Source: Membranipora membranacea
Taxonomy: Eukaryota > Bryozoa > Gymnolaemata > Cheilostomatida > Membraniporidae
Length of the DNA: 64,000 nt
Direction: 5' to 3'
Assembly (NCBI GenBank): GCA_914767715.1
Contig: OU612065.1
Location: 9,116,001-9,180,000 of the forward strand
Both the position numbers and the translations under genes were made by a program. The notes under the pieces are model-generated. The model did no database searches, had not been told where the DNA came from, and worked only from the letters and a program-made list of their open reading frames with translations. Positions 12,083 through 25,469 of this stretch are shown piece after piece; within the stretch, counting starts at the first letter, position 1, and the number at the start of each line of letters is the position of its first letter.

Positions 12083-15000
12083 ATGCCAGTGAAATGTGAT
12101 CTCTGTGACGAGAAGGCTGCCATGAAGCGACCGAAGACTGGAGGAAAGCTTTGTAAGCAGTGTTTCTACTTCATGTTTGAAGAAGAAGTTCATAAGACTA
12201 TTGTTGATGCTAAGCTGTTCACAAGAGGAGAGACAGTAGCTATAGGGGCTAGCGGTATGTGTTATATCTTGGTTACAGTAGACTCTAGATCTATGTGTGA
12301 GTAGTATGGAAGGAATGATCAGAGTTTTACCTGTTCTAAACATTCCAGCAATTGTCATTAGGCTGAACAGCATAAAACTCTGCTAGATATAGCAGAAACA
12401 ACTTTTTTATCTATGTTGGTTGACTTACTACAAAAGTTAAAAATCCTTCCGTGCATGTAGTGTGTCACTTGGATCAAGTTGACTGGCAGATGTATAATGA
12501 TGTTTCTCTTAGTCTTTATATTCTGTTTTAACTGAAAGTTGCTTTTTTGTCATGAACAGGGGGTAAGGACAGTACAGTGCTTGCTTATATCATGAAGTTA
12601 TTAAACGATAGATATGATTACGGCCTCAACCTTGTACTTCTGTCAGTGGATGAAGGCATAACAGGCTACCGAGATGATAGTTTGGAGACAGTCAAGAGGA
12701 ATAAGGTAACTATAGAAAATCAATTCCGCAGTGATGATTGTTTCAATGTTATCGTTATTGTTATATGGATACTTTAGCAATGCTTTTTTGACGGTGCACA
12801 TTCCGGCTTTGCGTGGTATTTTGTCAAAAATATAGAGTGTAATGAATCCCATGGACAGAATTCCGTTTTGAGAAACTAATTAAATTGACTATACATTTTC
12901 AACAGGAACAATATGCCCTGCCTCTTAAAATCATATCTTATGAAGAACTGTACAACTGGTCAATGGACTCTATAGTCAGGCAGATAGGAATGAAGAATAA
13001 CTGCACATTTTGTGGGGTATTTCGTCGGCAAGCGTTGGATCGAGGGGCTTTCCTCATGAAGGCTGACAAAATATGTACAGGTAAGAACATTTTATCAGTC
13101 ATCTGATGTTTGGATTTAACTCATCTTGAAGTTGTCTACTGCTGTTCAAATCATAACATTAATTTCTTTACAATAAAAATACATGTAGTTTTACAGATTT
13201 ATGAATCGAGTTTGTATGATCTAAACTATGTTGATAGCAATCAACAGCATGGTTGGTGACCTGGGTGCACAAGCACTACATCAGTCTGCTGTAGTGTTAT
13301 ATTATTGTGATCAGTAAGTGTAGGTGAGTGAGTAATGCTCTCTTTATTTCAGGCCATAACGCAGATGATATAGCAGAGACGGTGATTATGAACATACTAA
13401 GGGGTGATATAGCCAGGTTACGTAGATGTACCGCAATCACTACCAGCAGTGATGATGATGGTATACCCAGGTGTAAACCACTCAAATACACATATGAAAA
13501 AGAAATTGTCATGTATGCCTATTACAAGGTATGTCAGCATAAATGGTGCATCATAACTCACATCGTATTAACCGGGAGTTGAGGACAACCTTATAAGTAA
13601 CCTAGGATAGTTTTCTTGTAAAACCAGTCTATCATATTGCAATTTATTTCCATTTCTTCCCTGATGGCACCTGTTAAAACTCCTACTTTAATATCCTCGG
13701 TAAATTCTCTTGCTCATCAATCTCATCCGCATGATCAATATGCTATGTACAGTTTATCTAATTTGTTGCAAGATTTTGTAGTTGTCTGCACATGGGATTG
13801 TTGAAAGATAATTTGCATTGATATAACTGATAGAACATTTGAATGATTAGCTATATCTGCATATTGTACAGTGCGCTAGACTAGACTATTGTAGAAAGAA
13901 AGAATCAAAGCGTTGAAAATACATCTCGCTTTGTTATCCTGTTCAGTTGCTTTATGGAATTAAAATTTTTTCAGAGTCTAGATTACTTCTCCACCGAATG
14001 CATATACTCGCCAAACGCATACAGGGGATACGCAAGGGCGTATATAAAGGATCTGGAGCAGATAAGACCTAGTGCTATCCTAGATATCATTCACAGTGGA
14101 GAGGTAACACAATATAGTGCATTGCTCATACATTCGCATATCTATTTACTTGGTGAAATTAAACTATACAATATACATTTGGTTGTAGGTGGTAATTTAT
14201 GGTCCATTTTATAATTCCATAACCTCTGACACAAGAGTAACATTCTATTTAAAAAAAAACCCTCTTTTCCTTGTTGCTAAATTGGCTGATAATACCTCAC
14301 AAAACTCACCTAATATGATGAGCATCAAGATTGATTATAAAAAAGGCAAACTTATGTTTGGCAGTCAAATTAAACGATGGCGTTAACGCTGCCTCAGATC
14401 CCAGCTTTATAACTTCTAACTGCTTTATTGATGCCAATGCAAACACCATCACTCACATCCCACAGCAGTTCACGTGGGACTGGAGACCAAAAGAGGGGAT
14501 AGTGTTTCGAAATATAATTATAAGTGCAAATGAAATTCAAGGCTGTCTTCTTCTGTTACAAAATTTGACTTTGGCACTCCTCTATCTCCTGTCCAATAAA
14601 TAAGCTATTTGACCAAGGCTTGTAATACAGTGCTAGCCTTGTCACGTGGCTTCTAAACTTAAAATTTAGCCGTATGACAAGGCTAATACAGTCCACTGAC
14701 ATTGTCTAAATTAAGTTCGTTTCCGCTCATTCCAATTAACAAGTAATTAGAATTAGGTTAATTTGAGCAAGGAGCTAGAGACTCCTTGGTTTGAGCAAGG
14801 AAAGGGTGGCAGGCCCAGACCACTTCAATATTCTTGATCAACAATTCTATGGTATCTAGGTTTATGAAATCAGAGATCTGGCAGGAAGATAATTCGATTT
14901 ATCAGTTTTCAAAAAGTGATGCAGTGACTGACAAAGATGTGTCAGTATTTCTGACCTAACATTAGAAAGATCGCAAAAGTGCGTTTGGAAAAGTATTGAT

Positions 15001-16868
15001 GTAAAAACCAATTTGCTTTGTTGTCTCTCAACCAAACATTAGTTTATATATACTCTGGATGGATCGGTTGCATTGCTCTACCATTAGTTGATTTTGTGAT
15101 CGATTTATCATAATATTATTTCATGTGAGAATTGTCCTAGGAAGTGTGGGAATTACTTTAGTTCTGCCTGCCTGGTCTGTTAGTACTAAATGTAAACTTC
15201 TAAAACAAAATAGTTTTGTTTATTGCCTAATTATCTCTGTTTAGTGTGACATCTTTCATAAGCAATAAATGAGAGTATCGAGGGATCTCAAAATCTTTGG
15301 CTTGCAACCTCCTTCAAACACAAAAGAAAAATCTTTTCATTTAATAAACTATTTAAAATCTTTTTGTTGTATTTAACCATCAACAAGCCATTAGTTTTGT
15401 GACTGCTCTCTCATCACAAATTGAAGTCCTGGTGAATTGAAAAACTCATGGCCAGTGATTAGAGCTCCTAAAATTAACTGATGTCCATTGCAATCACTGT
15501 TTCTGTACCATGTACCATTGCACATAGTAAACTATCCTTACCCTGTGTTGCACTTGTTCCACTCTAGCAATCCATGGCTGTGATCATCAATCTGCAAATG
15601 TTTCTTTGAAAACTGAAATCCCTAAAACCTAAAACTCTTGAAAACTTTCCCTTCTCCAAAAAACAAACGGTAATTATGATTACTATGGTACTTCCCTACT
15701 TTACCATGGCATTGTGGTATCACAGGTGGCCTAGTTTAAATCCATTAGTATTTGCCTCCAAGGAAACTGGATAAAACGCTGTAAATTGCGTAATGGCAGC
15801 TCTGACCTGGTCCTAAATTGGATGGATTTTTCTCAAGTCAAAACCTGAAAATGTTCTCCTGTATCGTTCGCCCTGCAATGTATTAGGTTGCAGTTGATGA
15901 ATTGTTTTGATAAATGATATAGCTCAGATAACCTTGAGCCTGGCATGCGTTTTCCTCACACATGACAGACAATCATCCTACACACCTTTGTTATTCTAAT
16001 AATATAATAACAATCATCACTGGAAGCTGTTGCAGTGTATTCACTCTTCTATGGTATTTTTGTACAGGTTAAATAGCTTGAGCTTGAGCTGTTTTCCTAG
16101 AATGGCAAGATTTTTGTGGAAGAGGATGTGGTGGATTATTTTGAATTCAATATTTAATATTATTTAATATGTTATCTACCATTATTGACCGTTGGCTAAT
16201 TATTGATTATGTCGGTCACCATATTTGTTGGACTGGCTACGGAAAATCATGACCATGTTGTTATTGTGGAAGTGGAGAATTTCTATCCGAGTAATGACAA
16301 ATGACGCTTACAGCTACTCATACTTTTAAATTGGCAAGGCAGTTACTAGTTCCCCTACACTGTGCAGCTTTTGTTCTCTTAGGTAAATAAGGTGAAATAG
16401 AAAACTAGATTACATTTGTTACAATCTCATAAAATGTACCTTGTTTCTATACATGCTGCTTATAAAATTTTAATGTTGGTGGTTATGTGCCTCTTTTAAC
16501 TCCAGGTGATGTCTATAAAAGAAGAAGTTAAGATGCCAACCCAGCAGCATTGTGACAGATGTGGATACATCTCCAGTAACAAGGTATGTAAGGCATGTAT
16601 CCTCTTAGAAGGACTCAACAAGGGACTGCCAAAACTAGGCATAGGTAAGACTCCAAAGCACTATAAAGCAACTAACCCTATCGATGGACAGACACAAACT
16701 TCTGAATCAGAGGCATCATGTGGCAATTGTGCATGTAAGAGTAAGACTGGGGCTCCTGCTGATCAACTGTCTGATAGATTAGGCAATGCAACACTGCGTG
16801 ATTCAAACAGTGTAGATTCTTCAACCACAAATACCGGGACAGCTGATAAAAGTAATCTGGACTTCTGA
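12083..16868 (+). CDS. CTU1: CTU1, cytoplasmic tRNA 2-thiolation protein 1
   Basis: Six exons join in phase: 12083-12254, 12560-12705, 12906-13080, 13353-13528, 13975-14103 and 16506-16868, giving 386 residues (human CTU1 is about 348). CTU1, with CTU2, thiolates the wobble uridine of Lys, Glu and Gln tRNAs in the cytosol using URM1 as sulfur carrier. Visible hallmarks: an N-terminal zinc ribbon (CDLC at 5-8, CKQC at 24-27), the PP-loop SGGKDST near residue 57 that binds ATP, VDEGI and YRDDSL, CTFCG (Cys139, Cys142), TGHNADD near 164, and a C-terminal CDRCG/CKAC ribbon with [13 protein letters not shown]. The PP-loop glycine codon is split by intron 1. The tail after residue about 310 is Ser/Thr-rich and poorly conserved. 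Intron 5 is long (2.4 kb). The start is the first ATG before the ribbon. A polyadenylation-like AATAAA lies at 17022. Confidence 0.95.
14104..16505 (+). other. long CTU1 intron 5
   Basis: This is 2.4 kb of AT-rich intron between a GTAACA donor and a CTCCAG acceptor. It contains a small palindromic insertion at 14632-14684. The rest shows no ORF with coding character or recognisable RNA. Confidence 0.6.
14632..14684. repeat. tiny palindromic insertion with 8-bp direct repeats
   Basis: Its arms read TAGCCTTGTCACGTGGCT and, in reverse complement, TAGCCTTGTCATACGGCT (16 of 18 matching). The palindrome is flanked by the direct repeat AATACAGT at 624-631 and 685-692 (add 14000), which looks like an 8-bp target-site duplication. 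The related half-motif CTAGCCTTGTCACGCGGCTA occurs near 40993. Confidence 0.55.
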
Positions 16869-18304
16869 CCCATGGTCAGTGTGACTCATACTCGGCAGAC
16901 ATTGTGGCCTCCAAAACTCAGATTTTCTTTATCAATAACTTATGCCATCAATGCTTTACTTCTATGATATTTTTAACAATTTTCAAAGGGAATGGAACGC
17001 TATTTTATCAAACCAATATTCAATAAAAATACATCATAACCAGAATATTTGTCGTGTAGGCAAGTAGAACTGTACCCTGTTCTGTCTCCTTTCTAGTTCC
17101 TAGCTATAAGACAAATTGACCAATTTTGTGCCCGAGTAACCGGAGACTTGTAAGAAGGAAATTATGGGTTGTATCTTTTAGCCAGACAGATATGTTTTGG
17201 CTCTTAGTGTTTATAAAACTGTTCATCAAGTAGTTGCCAGTTGCTTCAAGACAAGAATTGATTCAATATTGTGTAACCTAAGTGAACGACCTCGAAAATG
17301 AGCTGATATTATGCTCGACTGACATAACAATCTGGAAATCTTATGTAACAGACTGGACAGCTAGTGCTGGGTCACAACTAATTATATTAATCCAAAGCAA
17401 TGTTACATTTTGTGACGATAGCCTTCAATTTCACAGGACTAGACGGTCTTATGTGATTTGACCAGAATCAATCTTCGTTTGACATGGGTTGAAGGAATAT
17501 AAATTTTAACTTGATTATTAACAATGCTGGAGAGACTTTGTATTATCATTTGCCCAGCTTTGTTGTTGGATTTTATTCTGAATTGTTTGCCTCAGCCATG
17601 CAAGCTATTCTCAATACTGTGTAATCAACTATCGGAAAGTGCAGGCATTACATAACAGTTTCTATAATCTAGTTGTATGGCCAGCATGATTGGCCAGCAT
17701 CTTGGATATAATTATAGCTGGCCTATTTGATAAAGGCTTTGTTACATAATACATGGTCAGACAAAGTAGAAGACCATGAATAGTTCCTAGCTAGTGACCA
17801 CTGGCTTGCCTGATGAATTAGCATTACTCAGAGCTTTACTCCAAGTCACTGAACTGAACTGACGGACAAATTTTATTAGAAGCTGGAAAACAACTGGAGT
17901 GAAGAAGTGCGCTTTGACAGAGCGGCAATTGTGTAAGTAGGCTAGCTAGTAAATAAATGTAATTCATATAAAAATAGATAATTAAACTCAAAGACTTGAA
18001 GAGTTATGATATCTTTTTAATATGTAATGGTGATAATTGAGCCCCAATGGTGTCAATTTTTCTACAAGATATAGAGCAAGCCATGTAAGTGTGAAACATG
18101 CTTTACTACAAGAGCAACATATTCTCTCCGCACAAGGCTCGATACCGACACACTATTCAGGGGCACGCTGTTTTTCCTCTTCGGACATGCAATGCGTCAA
18201 TTAAATGCTTACTTAGCTTGGTTCCAACTTATAGGGCAACACAAGGACAAGGGCTGGTTCCAGGATAAATGTGAGCGTCTCGTCTCACAGGTAAATGGAG
18301 TACT
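16869..18304. other. intergenic: CTU1 3' end and bZIP 5' leader
   Basis: It holds the likely CTU1 3'UTR (AATAAA at 17022) and, toward 18304, the bZIP leader. A further untranslated first exon of the bZIP gene could lie here, but I cannot place one. No ORF of note. Confidence 0.5.
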
Positions 18305-19506
18305 ATGAGCACTGGAGATAGTTACACGCCTCAAGATCAGAATATTGATAATATTGGATTGTTAAATTCACCCTCCTCTGCTACACCAGTGGCACAACCG
18401 ACTAAGATATCCTTACCTGAAGACATGGTGCAGATGAACAATAACTTGTATCCCAATGAGGATAGGGACCCTAATAGACAGGACAACTATCAGGTAAATA
18501 ACTTGTTTGCTTGCTACATAACCCGTACCAACCGGGCGATTGTTTTTGAAATTGGTCAGCATGGATATGTTACGGGTTGTGGCGACATGCACGACATATC
18601 GGTATAGGGACTGAACTGATTTTCTGAACTCGCATTCCTCCTAATGAATAGATGTAGTACTTCATCAACAAAATTTGTTGTCTGCTTCAATGTTTGTGTC
18701 AATTTGTGGGTAAAGGTGTTGACAGACCAGTGGAATAAAGCGGTAAAATTTGTTTGTTTGCTTTTCTGTATGCACTTGTTTAAAGTATGACCCAAGGCCT
18801 CTATCACCGGCCAAAATTAGGTGTAACATTATGAATGGTAAAACAAAACATTTTTAGCAAATCATCACTAATGCATTTTACAGTAACTGCTTTTCATAAA
18901 CCGGGTTTTTTCATATACTTTCATTTATTGTTGGCTCATTCCTTATAATTGCTCTATAAGTTATATTTCACTCTCCATTAACCCAGATTGGAATTATTTC
19001 CTCAATTTTGCTTACATAAGCCATTGTATTTTCAGGGAGATATACCTTTGAATCAGCCAGGAATACCGTACAATCATCATCATGGACCTGGTAATGAGGA
19101 GCCTCACACTCGTTTCCCTAATCCCATGGCACATGTCCCATCTGATAGCAATAGTCAACAAGAGAATACAACCCCAAATGAGGACAATGTAAGCAATTCG
19201 TCCCTTTCGCTAGATAATATACATCATGGCTCAGATATGGAAGGTGACAAGAAAGACGGAAGCCGCAGCAGAAAGCGATCAATAGAAGGGTCGGATGAAG
19301 GTAAACAAGACCAGGCTTATTGGGAAAAGAGACGGAAGAATAATGAATCAGCTAAGCGATCACGTGACGCTCGCAGAATGAAGGAAGAGCAGATTGCGAT
19401 GAGGGTTGTGTATCTTGAGCAAGAGAACTTGCAGCTAAGAACTGAAGCTCAACTTTTGAAGAGTGAAATTGACAAACTTAGAAGCATGCTGTACAATATG
19501 CAATAG
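18305..19506 (+). CDS. PAR/HLF-like bZIP transcription factor
   Basis: Two coding exons, 18305-18493 and 19036-19506, splice in phase 0 to give 219 residues. The C-terminus is a complete bZIP. The basic region begins near residue 158 with [20 protein letters not shown], and the N-x2-(S/A)-A-K-x-S-R core contacts DNA. A leucine zipper runs from about 183 to 215 ([18 protein letters not shown]). The basic region matches the PAR family (DBP/TEF/HLF) and NFIL3/E4BP4 group: [14 protein letters not shown] is PAR-like, while the preceding WEKRRKNNE also occurs in NFIL3. These nuclear factors bind TTAYRTAA-type sites and act in circadian, stress and developmental control. The N-terminal half is Asn/Ser/Pro-rich and disordered, with no clear PAR domain. 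It sits between CTU1 and a convergent gene. An upstream coding exon cannot be excluded. Confidence 0.88.
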
Positions 19507-20623
19507 TTTATTTTAGTTAACCTGGTCTAGTTGTGATTAGAATTTTTTTGTGTGTGTTAATCCAACGTAGTTTTTGCAGACTGTCCAGTTTAACAACTAT
19601 TTCTAGTAGTTTGGTTACGATAATGCTTCTGAGCCAGTCATGATATCCCGATGCGTGCATCCCGGTGACCTGTATATAGTAGTCTATTTACCCTTATTAT
19701 GGCTAATGTATGTTGTGTTACATGTAACAGAATGATTGGTCTGCATGTTGAGAAATGGTTGCTCAAAGGTTTCCCCTACCCTTATCTATCAGACGTACTA
19801 CTGAAAATTATGCCTGAGCTAAATTGTTGAGAAAGAGGTACATATTTGATACATGTTATGCTCAAGAGCTGCTGACTAAGTGCACCTGAGAATTTGTTTT
19901 GGAGATGGGAAAATTAAATCTATGAGTCTGTTCTAAATTACATGGTGACAAGTTTCTATTCTCCATTAACCTTATTGCCAATGTTATCGTGTTCTACTGT
20001 TATTCAATGCTTTGGGTGCCAATTTCCTGAAACTGTGTGAATGGTTGTATGACTGCTGTATGCTTGTTACATTTTGTAAATCTGCTAGAGTTTTGCTCGC
20101 AGCGATACACACTACCTCATCACTGTACAGACATTTTTCCTTTGTATTTACGATCATTGGTAAAAACATTTAGACAGATTAAATAATGATTACCAATAAT
20201 AATCATTGAGTTTTCAGTTATCATAAATTGAATCATTTTCAAACTCATATTGTACAATATCGAGCAATATATTATTCTTATGTTATGAATATAAACACTG
20301 ATTTCATGTAAACAAAAACATGCTTTAGTGTTGAAATGTAATGATATATATGTATATGTATATATCAATTATTGAAGGGTATAAGTATAATTTGTTTCTA
20401 GCTGTAATTCAAAGCTTGAATTGTTGCGCCTGTTAAATTTGAAATGGTATAACTAAAAAGTGGAATGTGCGGGCCTACCATTGGAGTGCAACTGTTACCA
20501 TTCAGCATGGCTCACTTGAACCTATATTCCTGTACTATTCAGAATGGGACCGAGACACAAGTGTCTCATCTAATCTGACTGTTCTCATTAACATTGTTGA
20601 GAATCGTCTGAACTGATCTCTAT
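19507..20623. other. convergent intergenic region (two 3'UTRs)
   Basis: This is the spacer between the 3' end of the plus-strand bZIP gene and the 3' end of the minus-strand MXRA7-like gene. It is AT-rich, with several minus-strand small ORFs of random composition. No RNA gene or repeat family recognised. Confidence 0.5.
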
Positions 20624-23600
20624 TTATATGTACATATCTAGCTGAGATTTAATATCGGTTGAGATGGCAACACCAATGCCTTCGTTATGGGTACTTAGAA
20701 GATTGAAGATGGCTGCCATTTGCTGCTCTCGACATTTAGCCTCATGTTCCAACTCCTCGGCTGTAAGGCTGTTTGCAATGGAGGTCAGGGTCTCTTTGAG
20801 GTTTACTTTCTTAACTGAAGGGTCTGCATCTACGACTTGAAAGAAAGGAATAAGCATTTCAGTTGTATATTGTGGGAAAGTGTTCGATGAATGGTCAGAT
20901 CCAATTATTACGTCGTATTATGTCAGAGCAGTTTGGATAAGTCTAGGGAGTTGCACCAAAACGAGTGTTGTGTGGGTCCCGCCTATTAATGATAGTCATT
21001 TAGCATAGGGAGGAATCAGGTGATAATAAAACTCCTGGCTCTCGAATACGATCAACTCTCTTGATCATAATCTTCACCCAGATGTTTTTCTGTAGTATGT
21101 AGATTTGGATCAATCACATCCCTCCCTGGGTTTCTCAATACCACTGTTTATTTGACTTGCTGATGCACTGCATTTGTTGTGATTGGTAGCCTTGTCAAAG
21201 GGCCACTTTTTCATTTTGTTTGCCACCAAACAACACCATTTGCCATGTGACGTGGCTAGTTAACTGAGCTAGTCATCAACTAGAGATTTAACCTTAACTT
21301 TTACCTCAAGGAAATCCCCCTCTCGGATAGTGTGGAATGTGGATTATCTTATTTCAAAACAATAGCTCAGATTTTGTGATTAAACTGCCAGCACAATTTT
21401 ATCTTTAAACTGATGGCACTTGCAGATATAAACAATAATTTACATGACATACCTGGTGTGACAGACTCTGGTGCCACCTCTTCTTTCCTTTCACCATCTC
21501 TTCCTTCATCATTTTCTTTTCTATGTCCTTTAGCTAAAGGACATCTACCAGATTCCACATGAGACTTTGGTATGTCAGCCTCGTCCTCTGAGTCTGCACC
21601 TGGCTTCATGGCAAATTTGAAAGGGCACTCCCCTCCTGACTTCTCAATCATCTGCTGAAGCTGTTGATGGTTCAAGGGCTGGGACTTCTGAGAGATTTCA
21701 GTTGCTTTGTTTTGATACTGCAGACCATTTTGCCTGGGAAATGGACATTTCACCCCATTACCTTTCATGCCAGCCTTCATCATTTCTTCTAACATTCTTA
21801 TTTCGTCTTCATTGTTGAGAGGCCTGTCATCCTCATCGTCCTCTGATGACAGCCGGTCGCTGTCTTCCTCCTCGCCGTCGTCATCGTTGAACCTTGCTGC
21901 AGCATCTTTGAATGGGCAGAACATGTTACCCAGGCCTGCTCCAAGATCTGAAAAGCAAGAATGATTCACATTTTCAATTCTCATCAATGATGCTTCTAAT
22001 TCTATTTCTATAACAATGATCTTAAAAGTCTGACCCAAACTGACAAGACTGTTTAAAACTCTTTGGTAATGTTACCGGTAATCCCAGATGGAGGTGCATA
22101 TTCATGAATACAATGCGTAACAATATTGAGATTAAATGGAAACTATATGATTTGAATGAGAAGTCTTTTGTATCCAAGACTGTGAAGACATGTCAACATT
22201 ATTTTTTATATTGTTTGGTGTGCATTTGAGTTGTCAGGAAATTCTAAGGGCAACGCTACTGTTTCAGGGTGTTGCATTACAGCTATCTGACCAGATTTAA
22301 TAGTCGCATCACATTCAGAATGGACCGCATGAATCCATTTTTAGGGCATCAAATGAAGTAATTGCCCAACTTGTCTTTTATCTTCTCACTCTCTGCAATT
22401 ACATAGATTAATGTGGAGGTAGACTAGATTTTAGAAAATATGGAAGTAAAAAATAAGAGTTTTCTTTAGCAAGGAATATCCTACCCTGAACGATATTATC
22501 CTTCCTTGAACTATAATAGTTTATAAATGTTGTGTATTCTAAACAAGTCAGAGACACACCTCTTGTGCCCTGCAGGTGATCGACCTATGCCACCGAGTTG
22601 TCTTATTTTGAGGCAAGTTAAGATGGTTTACAGTCACGGAAGGTCAGGTGTAAGAATCACACATGGGCCTTTTGGCTGAGTGTGTCTTAGTCTCAAAGTA
22701 TTTTTTTTTAGATATACACTTCACCATCGATATAATAAGGTGTGGCAATATAGACTAAATATGCCGGTGGTCAGCCCAAAACAACCAATCATGATTTATT
22801 TCAGTGTTAAAAGAGATATGTTACCACATCATTCAGCACTTTCAATGTATATATATATATATATACCCACTCAAAAAGTTGCCTCTGTAGGTAAAGTCTA
22901 ACATTAAATGGTCTCAATGACTTTTTTCAATAACTTTTCTTCAAAGGTTGGAAACCTAAGCTGCATGGTCTCAAGCTTGCATTGTAGATTCATGCCAATT
23001 GTTGTTTCTTTGCTTGGTTTCATTATATTGTGTTGAGCTTACCTCATATTGATTTTTTTAAGAACTCCTGATAGCTACCATGTGACAATGGTAGCAGAAA
23101 GATAGAAGCCCACATCAAAGTGGCAGGTTCACAAAGCATTTAAAAATGATTTCTATCTTATTTTAACTCTAGTTATTTGTAATTATTCTATTATACCTTT
23201 GTTACTGCTAGCATTTCTTCCACCAAAGTGTTTATACATTGGGTCCTCTACTCCTTTTTCTAGTTCTGGGCAGAAACCTTTTTCCAGGAACAGATAAAAC
23301 TTCTCCTTGATAGTTAGCTCTTTTTCGTCCATCTGATCGTTCCTACTAACATGAATCATGTTATTTCATGAAGAAATCTTTCAGAAGCATTTATCTGTGC
23401 AACTCTATTTATTGTAGTTGCATGCAGACTGTTACCATTTCTTCGAACTAAATATTTCCTGCCAGGAATAGCAATATGGTTTCATGTTGATTCATTTCAT
23501 CTATAAGAAAATGAACGCTTTAAAATTTTTTTTTAACAACTTACTGGTTTGTGCTTGTTGTAGTTTTTAGCATCCCATTGCCTTCATCGTTCTCCTTCAT

Positions 23601-23837
23601 GGTCTTCGCTGAGGACGGTTTAGAAAATTGCTTTGGTTGCTCACTCATCTTAGTAGTTGATTGTGAATGACCAATGTTGTTGTTGGTTACGTTGACTTGG
23701 TGCTTGCTCTCTAAGGTATTGCTGGTCGATGTTTGGTCTTCTCCCCTCGAGGATCTCATGAAATAGCCGATTATATATGCAACAAAACCAGTTATAAAAC
23801 CGACAAGGATGGAGCGATACCATCCATCCCCTTCCAT
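20624..23837 (-). CDS. MXRA7-like single-pass membrane protein with Cys-Pro repeats
   Basis: Minus-strand exons 23837-23545, 23342-23197, 21947-21453 and 20835-20624 join in phase (2, 1, 1) to give 381 residues. Residues about 8-26 (SILVGFITGFVAYIIGYF) form a membrane anchor with few residues before it, so a short N-terminus and a large soluble tail are expected. The C-terminus, LTAEELEHEAKCREQQMAAI followed by FNLLSTHNEG and DIKSQLDMY, matches the helical end of matrix-remodelling-associated protein 7 (human: EELEEEQ...QLAAIFKLMEDN...QLRLYDM), a poorly understood vertebrate protein. The middle is acidic and disordered and carries five Cys-Pro motifs (FCPE, FCPF, KCPF, ECPF, RCPL) that I do not recall in vertebrate MXRA7. 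Exon 2 has a TAGTAG double acceptor that could add one residue. Start chosen at the ATG just before the anchor; an in-frame upstream ATG at 24002 exists but gives an unlikely leader. Confidence 0.75.
22844..22866. repeat. (TA)n microsatellite
   Basis: A run of TA dinucleotides lies in intron 2 of the MXRA7-like gene. Confidence 0.8.
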
Positions 23838-25469
23838 GGTTGGTTTGATGTTAATGAGAATGTGCGAATGAGCAAGTGTCAGCAGCTTTGTATGATGTTC
23901 AGCAGTGTGAAATTGCATCTTTTCACAAGTTAGGATATGGTTATTGATTTTTCTTCTCCGAGACATTGCTAAGAAGCTTGTCCCTGAAGGATGAAATTGC
24001 AATATTTACAAAGTTAACATTGTCTTTGAATTAATTAATGAATTTTAATCCTTGGATCAAATATTCATCAGCATCATCATGCACTATATTCCATCTATGG
24101 CATCAACCAAGTGTGGCTGAAAGCCTTCTCATCTGTCATGCGCAGAGTTGATTTTAACTGTATAAAGGTTTGATACACGAGGCTTCACCATGGATTGGAG
24201 TTGGAGGTGTACTTAGCTTTACTACTGTCACTATTCATTCAGCTATGGACTATTATCATCGCTCTAAGGGCAGTGCATACTTCAACACATCATTGCCTGG
24301 CGGCCATATCCTTACTAAGATGAATCCCTTCTAAATCAATACTGGCTAAACATGAAAAAAAGTTTCCTTTCTCCTTGCCTCAAATGACTGGCCCAAAAAC
24401 TCAGAATAGTCCGGATTACTCCAGACCTGTTGAATTTGAATTTCACTCAAGTTTTGCTGGTTTTACGGTGAAACATTTTTTGTCTCAGAATTTGGAATAA
24501 TGCAGCTGGTTTGGGTTATAAAAATAGCAAGGCAGAGTTTTTGTCTATGAAGAGTCATAATAATAGTGTTGACATAAAGCACATTATGTCATCAAAAAGT
24601 CTTGTTTGAAGCTCAGTATACAAATGTTGAACATGTGTGGTGAGAGAAGTCCAAAACACTTTAGTCCAAGACAAGTTTGGTAAAAAAATAAGACCAGAAT
24701 AGGCCTAAAAATAATGTGGCCGCATGGCAATGCTACATTTGGAGGGATTAATTTTATTATTTGTTTGGATGGATTGTGAAATGGGAATATTTTCAGAATT
24801 GCTGGAGAAAGCGAGGAGGGGGGTGTGTTGGTGTTCTAGGAAAATTTCCCAATGAAACATCATGGTGAACACGGCCACAGGCACCCCAAACTCACACTTC
24901 AAGGAGAAAACCATCACTTTTGACATTATGTTACAGTTAGTGTTAGCGTTACGGTCCCTCATAATCAGGGATAGGACCTGATTTGTGATATCGAGGGGAA
25001 AGAAAAAGCAGCAGGATAATTCTGTGTTAATTTGTGAATTCCCAGGTAACAGGCCTGTTGGCCAATTATTTGAACAATATAATAATATGTGAAAACTTCT
25101 TGATTTTTTGTTGTCTTAGCGGGTTTAAAAAAAGTTCTGCGCTTATCTTTATCGTCGCATAAATGTCAATGGCTATGTTAATGGTGGATGGTGGACAGAC
25201 CTCTTTAGGGATAAAAATTGACAGGCTCTATGTTTACACAGAGCAAAGAGTTAAAGTCTTTAACTCCTTGCACAGAGTAATTTCTAATTTGGCCGTCAGA
25301 TACCCGACCATCAGAAGATTTGACTATCCGCTCAATAATTGGATATTGTGACTGTGTGGTATTATTCTATAAAATATTCATAATCTCATTGCGCTAATTA
25401 TTGTGTTCTCAACCCTAGACTTTAATCAGGTCTGCTCTCATATACCACTCATCACTCCGCTGAGCTGAT
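23838..25469. other. divergent intergenic region
   Basis: This is the spacer between the 5' end of the minus-strand MXRA7-like gene and the 5' end of the plus-strand TSP1 gene, so it should contain both promoters. A short inverted pair around AAAGAGTTAAAG/CTTTAACTCCTTG lies at about 25243-25270. No gene is visible. Confidence 0.5.
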
